Notes: a model not told the origin generated them from the sequence alone. 64,000 nucleotides of DNA from Vesta saturnalis (GCA_036346205.1 JARFJB010002039.1:289001-353000); one strand, 5' to 3'; positions 1 through 11,617 are shown, counted from the stretch's first letter. A program made the numbers and translations.

Positions 1-111
1 TGTAATCGATGCAATATTCAGCGGCTTAACTGACAATGATGTGTTTCATTTGTCATTGTTGTAACATGGCGACGGCTAGAGTGTTGAAAACAATTGAAAC
101 AGTGCTTACTT

Positions 112-793
112 ATTCCTAGGGTATTCATATTTTCGGGCATCTCCGATAAATTTAATGCATACTCATCCTAAAATAAGTAACTATCCCATAATATTTCTCA
201 CTAGTATCTAATAGTATAAACAGAATTTTGAGAATTTGGGATCTTCCATTTAAGATAACAAAAAGACTAAGTATTGAGATCTTAATAAGTTTGAGACGCC
301 CAATTGATTGCAATAAAAATAAATAGAGCATTGTATTTAAGAAAATAAAATGACTACGTGTAGCGCAAAACTGGGAAATCTGGCAACTGCCGATATCATT
401 TTCTAATTCCGCATGCCTAGGAGCCCCCAAATGCCGTATTTTGTAATCGTAACTTTAGCGGTTTTGTAGATATTCAAGCGTTCCGGTACTTTTTACTGAA
501 AATACGGTGTCGTCATATCTCAGCAACTAGTAGATCTAAAAGTTTGAAAATTTGAGATCTTACTAAGTTTGAGACGCCCAATTGACTGCAATAAAAATAA
601 ATAGGACATTCTATTTAAGATAACAAAACGACTACGTGTATCGCGAAACTGGGAAATCTGGCAACAGTGCCGATATCATTTTCCAATTTCGCGTGCCCTG
701 AAACCCCCAAATGCCGAATTTTGTAATTGTAACTTTCGCGATTTTGCAGATATTTAAGCGTTCCGGTACTTTTTCCTAACCCTGTATATAAGT
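112..793. repeat. Two-unit tandem repeat, period about 279 bp
   Basis: Two direct copies of a ~250-bp segment are visible. The word GAGACGCCCAATTGA occurs at 293 and 571, and TTCCGGTACTTTTT at 481 and 761, giving a period of 278-280 bp. The block ends in CCCTGTATA, a terminal motif shared by many Tc1/mariner-like fragments in this window, and near its left edge reads TAGGGTATTC. It is probably a non-autonomous DNA element or a satellite seed. No coding capacity is convincing. Confidence 0.7.
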
Positions 794-796
794 TAC

Positions 797-2500
797 ATGA
801 CAAATTTCTTCAAAAGAAGAAAATGTGATGAAAATGAAGCATAGGCATCAATCCCATTCGGTGTTGCGGCAGAGGCAGATAAATCTAATAAAGATGAAAA
901 AGTCAGTCACAACAGTAATACTAACAATACTGCCAACAGTGCTCTCTAGAGCCAGCATTTACAGAATCAGAAAGATATTGGAAATTTTGTAAACAAATCC
1001 ATTCCAGAAAAAGTAAATACAACAGAATTGCTCTACGTTCCACCACCATAATACACGTTCCCTTTAATTGATAAGTTTAAAAATAAAGTTTAACCTGCTT
1101 TGTTATTCCACTAAGGAAAAAGGCGCATTCTGTAGATATTGTGTATTCTTTGATACAACTGGATGTGTTTGGGGGCCAGGCTTTGGATGTCTTGGTAAAG
1201 TAAAAATGGATAATTGGAACAACGCCAAGGAAGTGAGTGTTTAAGGTTTTTTTAAGAAAGTGCTAACTTACACTCATAAGAAGAGTTTACGAGCTTCCAT
1301 TCTTTTTATTCTTCTTTTTGTACGTATGTAGCTTCAGCTTTGTGTTTTTTCTTACATTTGTAGGTATTGAATGTGCATGAAAGTGATAAATTTAATTAAG
1401 ATTCAATTTGTACTTATGAAAGTTTAGTCAAAATTCAAAGCGGGGTTCAAGGGCGATTTAATTGATGAAAGCGGAAGAATTCAAGTAGCACAAAATTGAG
1501 CTAAAATCAATCCAATAATAGAAGCAATACTAGTTGGTAGTCAGCAAAAAATGTCCATTCGGGGACATAGAGATTTTGGGGAACTTAAAATAGATGATAA
1601 TTCTGTCAACGAAGGCAATTTTCGTGAAATTTTAAAATACAGAGCTGATGGTGATAAATTATTAAGAGAGACATTAGAAACCTCAAGCAAATGTGAAGAC
1701 TATAATTAGCCCAAAAATCCAAAATAAAATTATAGACAACATAAACAGTATAGTGATAAATAAACCTGTAACAAAAATAAATGCGGTGTTTTAATAGACG
1801 AAACTACTGACATTTCAACAATAGAGCCCTATGTGTGACATATGTCAGTAAATACAAAATTAATGAAGATTTCTTACAGTTTGTTGTGACGTGTTCATTA
1901 AACTTAATTATTCACAGTTTGGAAAATTTTGGGTTAGATTTAAATAACCTTGTGGGTCAGGGATATGATGGAGCAAGTAATATGGTGGGAAAATTTAATG
2001 GCGTTCAGGTGCTTGCTATTGTTAGTAGCCATATATGGATACTGTGCTACCCATTCTTTGAATTTTGTAATGTCCAAAACTTGCAAGGTACAACGAATAA
2101 TAAATTGTCTTAGTATCATTGGAAGACTGTGTGACTTTTACTACACCAACAAGCAATAATGTCCTTTTAAAAATATTGAAGAATCTTCTGAAAATCCTTC
2201 CGCGAAAACCCTTGAACGATTAGGTGCAAGACGCTGGACTTCAAAATACGAAGCAGTACAGGACCTCTTAGAGCTATTTAATTATGGCATGGAAAGCTTA
2301 GAAGGAATATCTCATTGAAAAAATTCTGGTGATGCACCTATGTTACAAAATAGTCTTTACGATTCCGAACTATTGATTGTACTTCAAGTCATCGATCAAA
2401 TATTTAGCTATGGATTGCCTCTTTGTCGTTTCCTACAGAAAGTTGATGTTGACTTGAAAGAGGCGATTTCTATAACAGAAATGTTTTAAGAGGTGCTACA
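797..2500 (+). pseudogene. hAT-type transposase pseudogene (DUF4371 / TTF-zinc-finger family)
   Basis: Decayed transposase spread over all three frames with many stops. The likely start is ATG 797 (MTNFFKRRK...). A DIG...P motif near 975-1080 is followed by a cysteine-rich segment at 1095-1200 (KGAFCRYCVFF) typical of the TTF-type zinc finger. The acidic DETTDIS motif near 1798-1820 matches the first catalytic Asp region of hAT transposases. The GQGYDGASNM-GKFNGVQ block at about 1955-2010 and a RLGARRWTSKYEA segment near 2218-2255 are family hallmarks. The C-terminal dimerisation domain is not found. No TIR or 8-bp target duplication could be paired. It is a second, more degenerate relative of the hAT gene at 24729-27361. 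Confidence 0.8.
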
Positions 2501-5500
2501 GTACTGAATAAACTTAACAAATACTTATTTCAAAAATTCAACTTACCATAGACGTCATTTAATTGAAAAATTTGTGGAATTGTATGGTACTCATATCATT
2601 CAGTTTGATTAAATATGGAAACGGCCCTTGTAGTTATACAACAGACTATTGAATTATGCGTTTTGGCTTCTTAATAAATTGAGGAGGGCCAACTCAACCT
2701 AATATGCTATTAAAGTATAAAATTGAATTTCAATTAGCTTTGATCAACATCCTCAACCAGCACAATTTTGCCTATGGCAATGTTACATTACAGTTGTGTG
2801 TAGTCAAGTTTTTGTGGACTGGTTTTCTATGTTATTCTGAACTCAGTCAAATGGAGTAGTGAATACGAATAATAATAATGAAACTCTCAACTTGATTTTG
2901 TCTAACTTTAAAGACTTTAAGACTTTAAGGCCACTGCTTGTAATTTGACTTTTGCAAAAGATTTGCATCGTCCTACACAACAATCCGACATTCTGTCACT
3001 TTATTAACAATGCTATTTAAAAATGGCGCCCCTAGTACATAAAAGCAAGTTCTGTAACAAAAAAAGTTATAATCTTTTTTGAAAATTTGACGTCGTGAAA
3101 GTTGTTCAAGTTTAATAATGGTTTTATTCCGCTGTGTTGTTAATTGTGAAAGTAAATGAGTTTTTGATAGTATGTTCTTGCTTGTTTAGATTTTAATTAT
3201 ATAAAATATGAACTTTTTTCACACATTTTTAATGTTGTTAAAATGATGCCTAAAATTTGCAATGAAGTCTACTATTAGCAGAATAATATGAACTTAAAAG
3301 GTAATAAATTCCAATATAAGCTCTAATTATATGTCCTACAGACGCCAGATTGGAAAATTTAAGAGCGCGTTTGATTGCCTTATAGCTAAGATATTGTGGT
3401 TAAAATTTCGAATAAATTAGTGAGATTAAACAACTATTTTTGCAAACCTAATTTTAAGGCAGCTAACTTGGACTTGATCAACGATGCTTTAAACGAAGCC
3501 GGTTCGATAGCTGCATTAGGAAACGTTAATACTACTACTACTATTTCTAGTTTTTCTCATCATGTTAAATCAATCTAACATTTTGAAAGAAACCAAGAAA
3601 TGCCATGCTCTGTTTAAAGAAAGTAAAAGCGATTTTGATTATTTAACCTTTTCTTTTCTTAGAAAGTGGTCTCAGCGTCTTAGTAGGAGAGAGTATTTAA
3701 ATTATGTATAGTTCGTCTCAGAATTTCAGAGAGTAATAAATCCTCTTGACAGAGACAGGTCAGTGGCGTACTTGCTAAAGGCATATACTATAAGGTTTGT
3801 AAAATAAAAATTTTACAATTTTTAATATACTGAAATCCCAACCGCACGTCTATGAATTGTCAGGCTTAAGTCGAATTTTAAAGGGTCGTCTTTTGTTTGC
3901 CGTTTACCTGAACGTCTTTAAATAATTTACTATGCCAACACTGGTGAAAATATGAAAATACCTGTTAAAATATAATTGAAAAGCTTCATCTGCATTTTTT
4001 CTCCTTTCTATAAATGCTTTTGCAATATCATATTTTTCAAAATTTTCATAGCTCAGCACATTTCCCCATTATAGTTACAATAACAATAAATTTACAACGA
4101 TATTAAATTCACAGAAATATGTCCACAGCGTACTTTGAACGTCAGGTCAAATATTTTGCAGCAAAAAGGAACAATAATTTATTGAAAGGAGGACGATCTA
4201 AAACAATTGTTTAAATGTTGAAATTGTTCCGTTTCTGTGGTATACTGATTTTACAATGCTTATCTTGCCTTTTTCCCAAGAAAACCCTTGTTATATCTAT
4301 CAGTTCTAAAAATAAATATCTGCATGTTTATATTTATGAAAAACTAAGAAAGAATTACTGCTGATGGTTTGCAAGCCAACTATGATTCCCATTTAAAATG
4401 CAAATCTATATTGTTAAACAAAAACTGCACCCTCTAGAAAATTTCTAAACACACCACTGAATTCGGCACTTCGCGTATATGTATGCGTGCGTGCGTGCGG
4501 GTAAATGCGATTTTAATGAACTTCCTTATTTAAAATAGCTTTTAGAATACCTCTGTTTATCAATTTTTAGTTAAAATCTATTTACTAACATAGGTACATT
4601 ATTTTGTGTATATCGCGAAAACTATTTACCATAATGCAATAAAAAAAGACGCCATAATTAAAAATAAGTAGGTACTAGAATTTCTCTCAACTTATTACAA
4701 ACGCTATAATCACATTTTTAAAGGTAATTCAATTATAAATAACTTTCTCTAATAAAACGTTTTAATAGGACACTAAATAACGCCGAAAATTAATTTAGTC
4801 ATGCTGTGTAAATAATGACATTATAACGAAAAACTTTCAGTATAGCAATGATTTTCATGTTTGATAAAATCAAACGTCAGTGTTTGATTAATACATAGTT
4901 TAATAAAATTTTGTATTTTGTATCAAACTGAATGCCAAACCAATGGCTATGCGTATTACATTGTATAAGAAATGTTAAATAAATAAACAAATTTATCTAT
5001 TGGTTACACGTGTTTTTTACATTTAATATAAGAGCAAATATGAATAAGTTCAATAGTTCCGTATCGCAACTGATTAACTTTTGCCCCTATTTACTACTAC
5101 GACAGCATGAGAAAGTTATGTGCTGACCACATCAGTTTTTTTAGTATTTAGGAAAAATATCGAAGGGTTAGTAGAACCCAATTTCCATACTGTGTTGAAT
5201 TAATATACGCTATATAATTGCAACTGTACCTAATTGTACTTTTATTCACAGAATATACTAAGTGTGCCTTTTGTGGTTTCTAATGAGTATTGAACTAAAA
5301 AAAAATGTCTTTTTGAAAAACAAAGTACGATATTGTGTATCATTGTATTTGGGCCAAATGTTTGTCTTATTTTTAACACTAGAAAAATAGTTTTTGTAAT
5401 TTGTGGAAGAAGAAATTAAAACCAATGCGCAATATGACTTGATAAATATAATATCTTAAGTGCAAAGAACGTTTTTTTATTATTAATTATTGTTATTTCG

Positions 5501-6412
5501 CAATTTCAGTCTGATCCGGTCGTTCGTCCGCGCCCGCGATTACCGCATCGATAACCAAGGAATTAAGGTTTTGCGTCACTTATTTGAAATATCTTGTCAC
5601 TTGAGAATGAGTCACATGAATAATTTCTCAAACACTGGGGACGGAGGTAAAAACAACGTCAAGCTAAATACCTTCAACACCGTTTCAATAATGTCAATGA
5701 AATTTTGTATGAGCCTCCCTCATCCTGAGTGTATAAGAGGGGTTAAGCGTTGTTTTAGCCCCCCCCCCCCGATTTTTCAAAGTATCTGCGAAACCATAAA
5801 GGCACAGATTGTATGTAGTACTAAAGCGCTATTAAGCACAAGTGAAATACTACGGCATAGTATACCGCATTTTTCGAAAATTTCAAATTTTTCTTTTAGC
5901 TCCTCCATGATGTTTCAAAATGTATCTGAAACCAACGAGGCATTAACAGTGTGCACTAAAGCACAATTGGGCACAATTGATACAATAAAATATGTTTCAC
6001 GTTTGAGTTGAATGGGGCTTAGCAAACGGACCTGCTAATGCTAAATTATCTCACCAGGTACAACGACTTTTCCCGTGAAAATTAAAAAGGCTTTATGTTA
6101 CATAAACGTTATTTTTATCAGTTATTCTAATTGCTTACTACAATTTAGTCATATTTAAATTTTGTGAAATAAACAACTATAACTCATTGTAATAAGAACT
6201 ATAATAATAAGTAAAGCATTTTATTTCATATCCTTCTATGCTGAATGTTTACTTTTTTACGTATATAATTATAACGCTTTTCTAAAGTCTCAAAATGTAT
6301 ATTTGGAAATGTTGTTGTACTTATTTACACTTTTTCTTCTGAATACGAAAGAACTACATCTGAGAAGCCTTTAATGTGAATTTCTATTCCAACCACCGAT
6401 ACTATAGGCTGT
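2501..6412. other. AT-rich interval without recognised genes
   Basis: No coding segment recognised. A 60-codon ORF at 3396-3578 has no familiar motif. A short GCGTGCGTGC run lies near 4483. A 173-codon ORF at 5490-6011 begins after a TTTCAG and includes a run of 12 C at 5759-5770. Its second half contains an imperfect direct repeat (about 5775-5850 and 5915-5985), so it is more likely repeat DNA than a gene. Confidence 0.5.
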
Positions 6413-6437
6413 TTAACACATTGGATGCCGTCATAAG
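6413..6437 (+). repeat. Candidate piggyBac terminal sequence (TTAA plus TIR start)
   Basis: TTAA at 6413-6416 is followed by CACATTGGATGCCGTC. piggyBac elements insert at TTAA and the broken piggyBac gene at 8686-10514 needs a 3' terminus on this side. If this reading is right, the ORF1-only LINE was inserted into the piggyBac end, since its target duplication overlaps this segment. No matching inverted end was found on the other side, so this is inference. Confidence 0.3.
6427..6437 (+). repeat. Left target-site duplication of ORF1-only LINE
   Basis: GCCGTCATAAG is repeated exactly at 8448-8458, immediately after the 3' tail of the element. An 11-bp duplication is typical of target-primed reverse transcription. 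Confidence 0.8.
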
Positions 6438-6530
6438 TCATTCAAGGTTGAGGTCTCGACTCGAAAACATCAACTTTAGATCAACTAGCCAGTCTATTTG
6501 GAAAACAAAGATACCGTTGTTTTCACGACC

Positions 6531-8022
6531 ATGGAGCAGAGAATCAACAGGCGCCGCTACCAGCAGTACCTGGAGGAGAGGGTAGCTCGGGGAGAGCTGC
6601 TGTCACCGACGACGGCCCAGGAGTTCCAGGAGCTCCGGGCACCACCAGCGATACCGTCACTGGTCGATCTACCGTTCGAGAGAGCGAGCAGCGACGTGCC
6701 ACCTGCCGCCACCGTACAGAAGAGGAGGCGGCAAAAGAAGACGCGACCGCCACCTTTAGAAGGCATCACCGCCCTAGAAGACACGCCGTCCACCTTCGCC
6801 GCTGCAGCCGCAACCGACAACGACTCAGAAGAGGCCCGCTCCGGAGCTACTAGCCCCGACGACTTCGTGCTACAAAGGAAGAAGCCGAAGAAGTCCCCGA
6901 AGGTTCGCCCGTCTACGCCGCCGCCCACGGACAACGGATTCCAGGCCCTGAACCCTACACCGATAGCCCTGCAGCAGTGGAGCAGACTACTCAAGAGGAC
7001 ACCAGGGAGAAGGTGCCTTCGGTAATCCTTCGTCAGAAGGAGAACTGGATCGCGTTCTCCCGAGAAATGGACCGACAGCGGATCGCCTTTACGAAGGCCA
7101 AAGCCTTCAGCGAGGGAATCCGGATTCAGTCTGGCTCACTCCAGGACCGAGACAGGCTGATTAGGTATATGGATAGGTGTGTTACTCCGTATCATACCTA
7201 CCAGGCAAAAAGCGAGCGATTTGACAAGGTGGTGATACGCGGCGTGCCTGTAGAACTATCCGAGGTCGACGTTAGCTCAGAGCTGAAAACGCAAGGTGTT
7301 AATGCTCTCTCTGTTTTCAGGATGAAGCAGCGAGGACGCCCGATCCCCCTCGTGATGGTGGTGTTGTCGTCCGAGGACGACAGGAAGAAGATCCGGGAGG
7401 TGCAGCACGTCGCCCGCCTCCGAGTCACCGTCGAGGATTTGCGGCGGAAATCCGGCATCGCGCAGTGTCACCCGTGTCAAGGTTTCCGTCACGCACAGCG
7501 TTGCTACAGTGCGGCAGCACGCTGTGTCAAGTGCGCCGGCGATCACCACAGCAGTGAATGCACCAAACCCCGTAAAGACCGGGTAAAGTGTGTTAACTAC
7601 GGTGGGGACCACCCCGCCAGCTACAGGGGATGCCCGAAGTTCCCTCGACCTCCGCAACGAAAGAAGACGGAAGAACATCAGAGTCTGAAGAGGACAGCGG
7701 CGCCTTCTTCAACCCGGACCGGCGTCAGTTACGCCCGAACGACAGCAGGCAAGGTTGAGAAGGCGGAAGTACCGAGAACGGCTCCCGCCGCTGTCGTTAC
7801 CCCGCCTGCCCAACCCGCCTTAGGGTTGGACGCCATATTGGGCTTCCTCGGAGGTCTCGATATGGAGAAGGCCCTACCTGTCATCCGCAAGGTGGCAGCG
7901 GCGCACGTTCAGGCGCAAACTGCGATGGACCTGTGGAGATTGATCCTCCGCACGGTTGAGAGGTGGTTGCCCTTTTCGGGTAAGCATACAAAGGTCCGGA
8001 GCGAAGTCTGGTGCCCCAGATA
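6531..8022 (+). pseudogene. LINE ORF1: gag-like protein with PRE_C2HC region and zinc knuckles
   Basis: ORF1 protein of a jockey-type LINE, an RNA-binding chaperone in its family. I chose ATG 6531 because it sits in an ideal ACCATGG context. The N-terminal third is basic and Pro/Ala-rich. Between about 6945 and 6980 the frame shifts by -1 (one base probably lost), joining ...DNGFQALN to ...EKVPSVILRQKENW. The middle is a PRE_C2HC-like domain (about 7140-7450). Three CCHC-type knuckles follow: CHPC...H...C and CVKC...H...C are intact, and in the third the second Cys is Tyr (CVNY...H...C). The unspliced frame stops at 8021-8023. Splicing at 7980-8110 would instead continue it to TAA 8233-8235. 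No ORF2 follows. Confidence 0.85.
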
Positions 8023-8110
8023 AGTATATAGTATCGACAATTTAATTTATTCTGTTCTGTTAAAACCGACAATGTTTCGCACAACTAACACATGTTTCTA
8101 TTTATTTCAG
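7980..8110 (+). other. Intron-like segment inside the ORF1-only LINE
   Basis: 131 bp with donor CGG|GTAAGC, a CTAAC branch-point-like word at 8085-8089, and a pyrimidine-rich acceptor TTCTATTTATTTCAG at 8110. The segment is AT-rich between GC-richer flanks. Removal keeps the reading frame (codon G|AT) and adds about 40 Q/N/S-rich residues. An intron is unexpected in something that moves through RNA. Confidence 0.45.
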
Positions 8111-8447
8111 ATACGCAGGGCATCAGCAACCAGCCACAACAGAGCGACAACAGAACAGTCCACATCTCCAACATCCAACAACACCACAACTCCACAACAC
8201 ATCTCTTTTTTTTTACGAACGACCAACAATGCTAAGCATAAAACTGTCAACAGGCAATCCAGAAGACCCACAACCCAACAACTCTACAATCCACGCGCTG
8301 AAGGGGAGGAAGATTCCTGAGCAGCGCACCACCAACACAACAATATACACATTTATTATTATATTTTAGTTTTAAGTGTTATATGTACATACAAAATGAA
8401 ATGTTAATATCTAAAATTTTTAATAAACTTTGTTGAAATGAAATGAA

Positions 8448-8458
8448 GCCGTCATAAG
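8448..8458 (+). repeat. Right target-site duplication of ORF1-only LINE
   Basis: Exact copy of 6427-6437 directly following the TGAAATGAA tail. Confidence 0.8.
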
Positions 8459-8583
8459 AGATATATACCATTCTCCTCTGTGTTGCGATAAAAATATATA
8501 AATAAATGTAAGGTAACTGAATTTTTATTAATTTTAGGCTTATAAAAAATGAAATCATACTTTTTTTTACAAAAAAAAACTGA

Positions 8584-8654
8584 GATCACCGGTGATACTC
8601 ACGGAACTTAGGTAAAATAACATTCTTAGGAAGCCATGAGCATCACCGGTGATA
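8584..8654. repeat. Pair of 12-bp palindromes ATCACCGGTGAT in piggyBac 3' flank
   Basis: The perfect palindrome ATCACCGGTGAT occurs near 8585 and again near 8642, about 57 bp apart, between the putative piggyBac end and the transposase stop. Paired subterminal repeats are usual in piggyBac-type termini, so these may be transposase binding sites. Confidence 0.5.
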
Positions 8655-8685
8655 TCGGCAAATAAAAATACATATAAAAACGTAC

Positions 8686-10514
8686 CTAATGTTTTTCAGT
8701 AAAACAACTCAAACATAAAAATATTGCACATTTATCGCACTTTGTATAAACCTTTTTCGTTGTTTTTTGAGCTATTTCACGACCTTGTTCGTTTTTTATT
8801 TTCTTGTAGCATCCAAAGCACCTGTTTCTTTTTTTCCTGTTTTGTGAGGTCTTTCCCTTTTCCTCTACCAGTTTATGTTTTTCGGCGTCTAATGTATTTT
8901 TGATTCGACTAGGAACTCCTGCAAGTCCAAGAATCAATTGTTCTCTGAATTCTGTTATTTGGATTTTTTCTTTGTAAGATTTTTCCATATGATCCAAGCA
9001 TTGACTACACTGGTATTTAGCAACAGTTCGAACACCGCTTTATGATACCACCTTATTGTCTTCCTAAGAGGTGAAAAATAGCTTGCCATTTGGTCAGAAA
9101 TGTCCACACTTTCCTTTCCACAATTATAGTCAATAATGGCATCAGGCTTTCTAATTTCCTCATTATTACGGTTTTTCTTCCCAGTAGCTTTCATATCAAT
9201 TCCATGTTTTGTTGTCAGGAAACACACTTCTCTTTTATCCATCCATTTTCCAACAACAAATCCTGCATGACTTTCCCTGCCGATAATTTCTCCTTTTTTT
9301 AGTTTGGCTTTTGTAATTTCTTCAGGCAATCCTTTGCAATTTTTTCGCAATGTACATAGAAGATGTGTATCACGATCTAATAATTTTACAGCTAATGGCA
9401 CACTTGTATAATAATTATCGGTAACCATTGTTCTTCCTGTATCTAGATATTTGTCGCAAAGTTCCATTACAACTTTTTCGCCTAAACCTTGGAAACCATC
9501 TTGGAAGTTTTTACCTGAATACAATAACATTCTAAAAGTGTAACCTGTTGTATCACAAAGTTTGAACATTTTCAAACCATACTTATGTCTTTTACTTGGA
9601 ATGTACTGCCAAAACAGAAGACGTCCACGAAAGGGAATCATCGATTCATCCACCACTAAGATTTCACCAGGTACACAGTTATTAGCAAATCTTGTTTCCA
9701 TCATTGTAAAAATATTTTGAATTTTGTGTAGACGATCATTTGGCTGGGCAGTTTTATTATCCGAAAAATGAATATATCGCAATAATAGTTGAAACCTGTT
9801 CCTTCCCATAAGATCAGGAACAAATGCGTTTCTATACAAAATGGATTTACTCCAGTAATCGGAAATTTTTGGGTACCTTACTAGACCCATATAAAGGACA
9901 ATTGCCAAAAACTTACGCATTTATTCCTTATTTGTAGGTTTCCATTTTTGTATCCTAGCATGTCGTATGTGAACCTTGTTGTTTTTTTGTTCATCTGCAT
10001 TTTTATTAGTTTCGCGAACTAATAATTCAAATATATCGTCATCAAGCAAGGCATTATACACTTAAACAGGAGTAAGCTCGTTTTTATTTTCTGGATATTC
10101 GCTAACAGTGTCACTATAACTAGAAACTGTGGAAAAAATAATATCCCATCTAAGATGCGAGCAATCGACTTCAAACCATTCATTAATTGCCCCATCAAGT
10201 GCGGAATTGTCGTGTGTCGTTTCCATTATAGTATTATTATTATGATCATTTTCTTCCACTTCATTCAATCCATCATCACTGTTGTTCGATTCTTCACTTT
10301 CACTATCCCATTCAGAGCCTGAATCATTAAAATAATCTATTGAACTGTCACTGTCTTCCTCTAGACACCTAATAACCTCTTCCTCAATTTCGGTTCTAGT
10401 CAGCGGTCTTTTTTTAGCACTCTGATTTTTATTTACAGGATTATTAAATATCTTTCTATTATTATCTTTACTAGTTGACGGCAACGAATTAATTTTTATT
10501 GACTCTATTCCCAA
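8686..10514 (-). pseudogene. piggyBac transposase pseudogene, family 1
   Basis: Near full-length DDE transposase of the piggyBac superfamily, broken by two stops and a frameshift. The N-terminal acidic part starts at 10514 and stops at 10062. A short middle piece ends in a TAA just before 9920. The catalytic core (9920-8955) holds VVDESMIPFRG, TDNYYTS and VDISDQM, so all four conserved acidic positions are present, followed by the conserved RWYHK. A frameshift near 8960-8995 leads into the C-terminal cysteine-rich domain (CFGCYKK...CDKCAIFLCLSCF) ending at 8686. The 5' side stops abruptly near 10530, where MULE sequence begins. Confidence 0.92.
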
Positions 10515-10582
10515 GGATTTGAACTCGTGACTGAAGTGCCGAAATATGATTCCGTGAAAAGTGTTTTATGTCTAGACAGAAG

Positions 10583-11583
10583 GTGAGCAATCGGGACTGA
10601 TCAAAATCCTAAATCAAGTAATGAAATTGTGCTTCCTGATGATCTATTAACGTTGCCAGATGGAAGAAGTTTTGTATTGGCTGATAAAACCATAAGGGAC
10701 AAGAGAATGATAATTTTCGGAGGTGAAGATACTTTGCAACTGTTAGAGAAGCAGGACGCGACTTATTTTTTCGACAGTACATTTAAAAGTTGTCCCAAGC
10801 AGTTTAGTCAACTTTATTCCATTCACGTCGACATTGGAAGTTCTGACACAGAGACAAACGTCTGCCCTGCTGTGTATGCTCTCCTGCCTGACAAAACTGA
10901 GGACACGTACTTCCACATGCTTATGGCTATAAAAGAATCTTTTCCTTCATGGAAGCCTTCCACAGTCAAACTTGATTTTGAAGTAGCTATGATTTCTGCA
11001 ATTCAACGTGTCCTACCACACACATAAATCTCAGGATGTTCATTTCATTTCAGCCAAAGTATATGGCGGACAATCCAAACAATAGGCCTTACATCAGAAT
11101 ATAAAGAAAATCAAGAAGTTGCAAAGACAGCCAGAAGATGTGCTGCGTTGGCGCATATTCCACCTCAACATATTGATGATGCCTGGATCCCTATCATGAA
11201 GGATGCTCCAGAAGACACTGTCAACTAACAGAGTTTTTGGACTACTTCGGGCTAGGAAACCGTACCATTACACGGAGTATTTGGAAGGTTCATCAGCAGC
11301 GATATCGCACAAACAATGCAGTAGATGGGTGGAACGCAAAGTTAAACGCCTTAGTCGGAAGAAAGACACGCAACATTTTTTTCTGATAGAGAAACTGAAA
11401 TTGATCGCTATGGAGGTCTCATTCATTTTGAAATCAAAGAAAGTAGGAGAAAGTGGAACAAAAAGGAGAAAGGTCTTCAAAAAGCTCGACCAGAGAATAA
11501 CAAATATTCTTGATGAGTTCAAAAAGGGCGGAGACTTGAAGAAATGTTTGAGCGCATTAAGCTATGTAAATAAGTTGGAATAA
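10583..11583 (+). pseudogene. MULE-type transposase pseudogene
   Basis: Fragment of a Mutator-like (MULE domain) transposase. The first ORF (10629-11027) has the MULE core: FFDSTFKSCP (first Asp), CPAVYALLPDKTEDTY and the KLDFE block (second Asp). Past a stop at 11025 the protein continues in another frame as FHFSQSIWR...AALAHIPPQHIDDAWI. It then shifts frame twice more, giving QRYRTNNAVDGWNAKLNAL and finally KKVGESGTKRRK...LKKCLSALSYVNKLE, ending at 11583. The N-terminal zinc finger (FLYWCH type in relatives) is missing, perhaps removed by the adjoining piggyBac. Confidence 0.85.
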
Positions 11584-11613
11584 ACACACAAGTCACGACC
11601 AGGCTACAAACCG

Positions 11614-11617
<4 letters not shown>

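Larger units (their letters stand above)
6438..8447 (+). mobile_element. Non-LTR retrotransposon with ORF1 only (jockey-type, no ORF2)
   Basis: A 2010-bp insertion bounded by perfect 11-bp duplications. It has a short 5' leader, a gag-like ORF1, an intron-like AT-rich segment, a 3' region with AATAAA (8422-8427) and a terminal (TGAAA)-type tail (TGAAATGAAATGAA) that ends exactly at the right duplication. The coding part is much more GC-rich than its surroundings. No endonuclease or reverse-transcriptase motif exists between the ORF1 stop and the tail, so the element had to be moved in trans. Known ORF1-only precedents are Drosophila HeT-A and mammalian HAL1. It may be an internally deleted copy or a member of a real half-LINE family. 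Confidence 0.8.

Noticed and set aside
5490..6011. 173-codon ORF
   Set aside because: Contains a poly-C run and an imperfect internal DNA repeat; no recognisable domain, so it is described only as part of the interval.
6557..6994. Antisense ORFs over the LINE ORF1 (also 7277-7678, 6544-6753)
   Set aside because: Shadow frames of a GC-rich coding strand; the sense frame has zinc knuckles and a good start.
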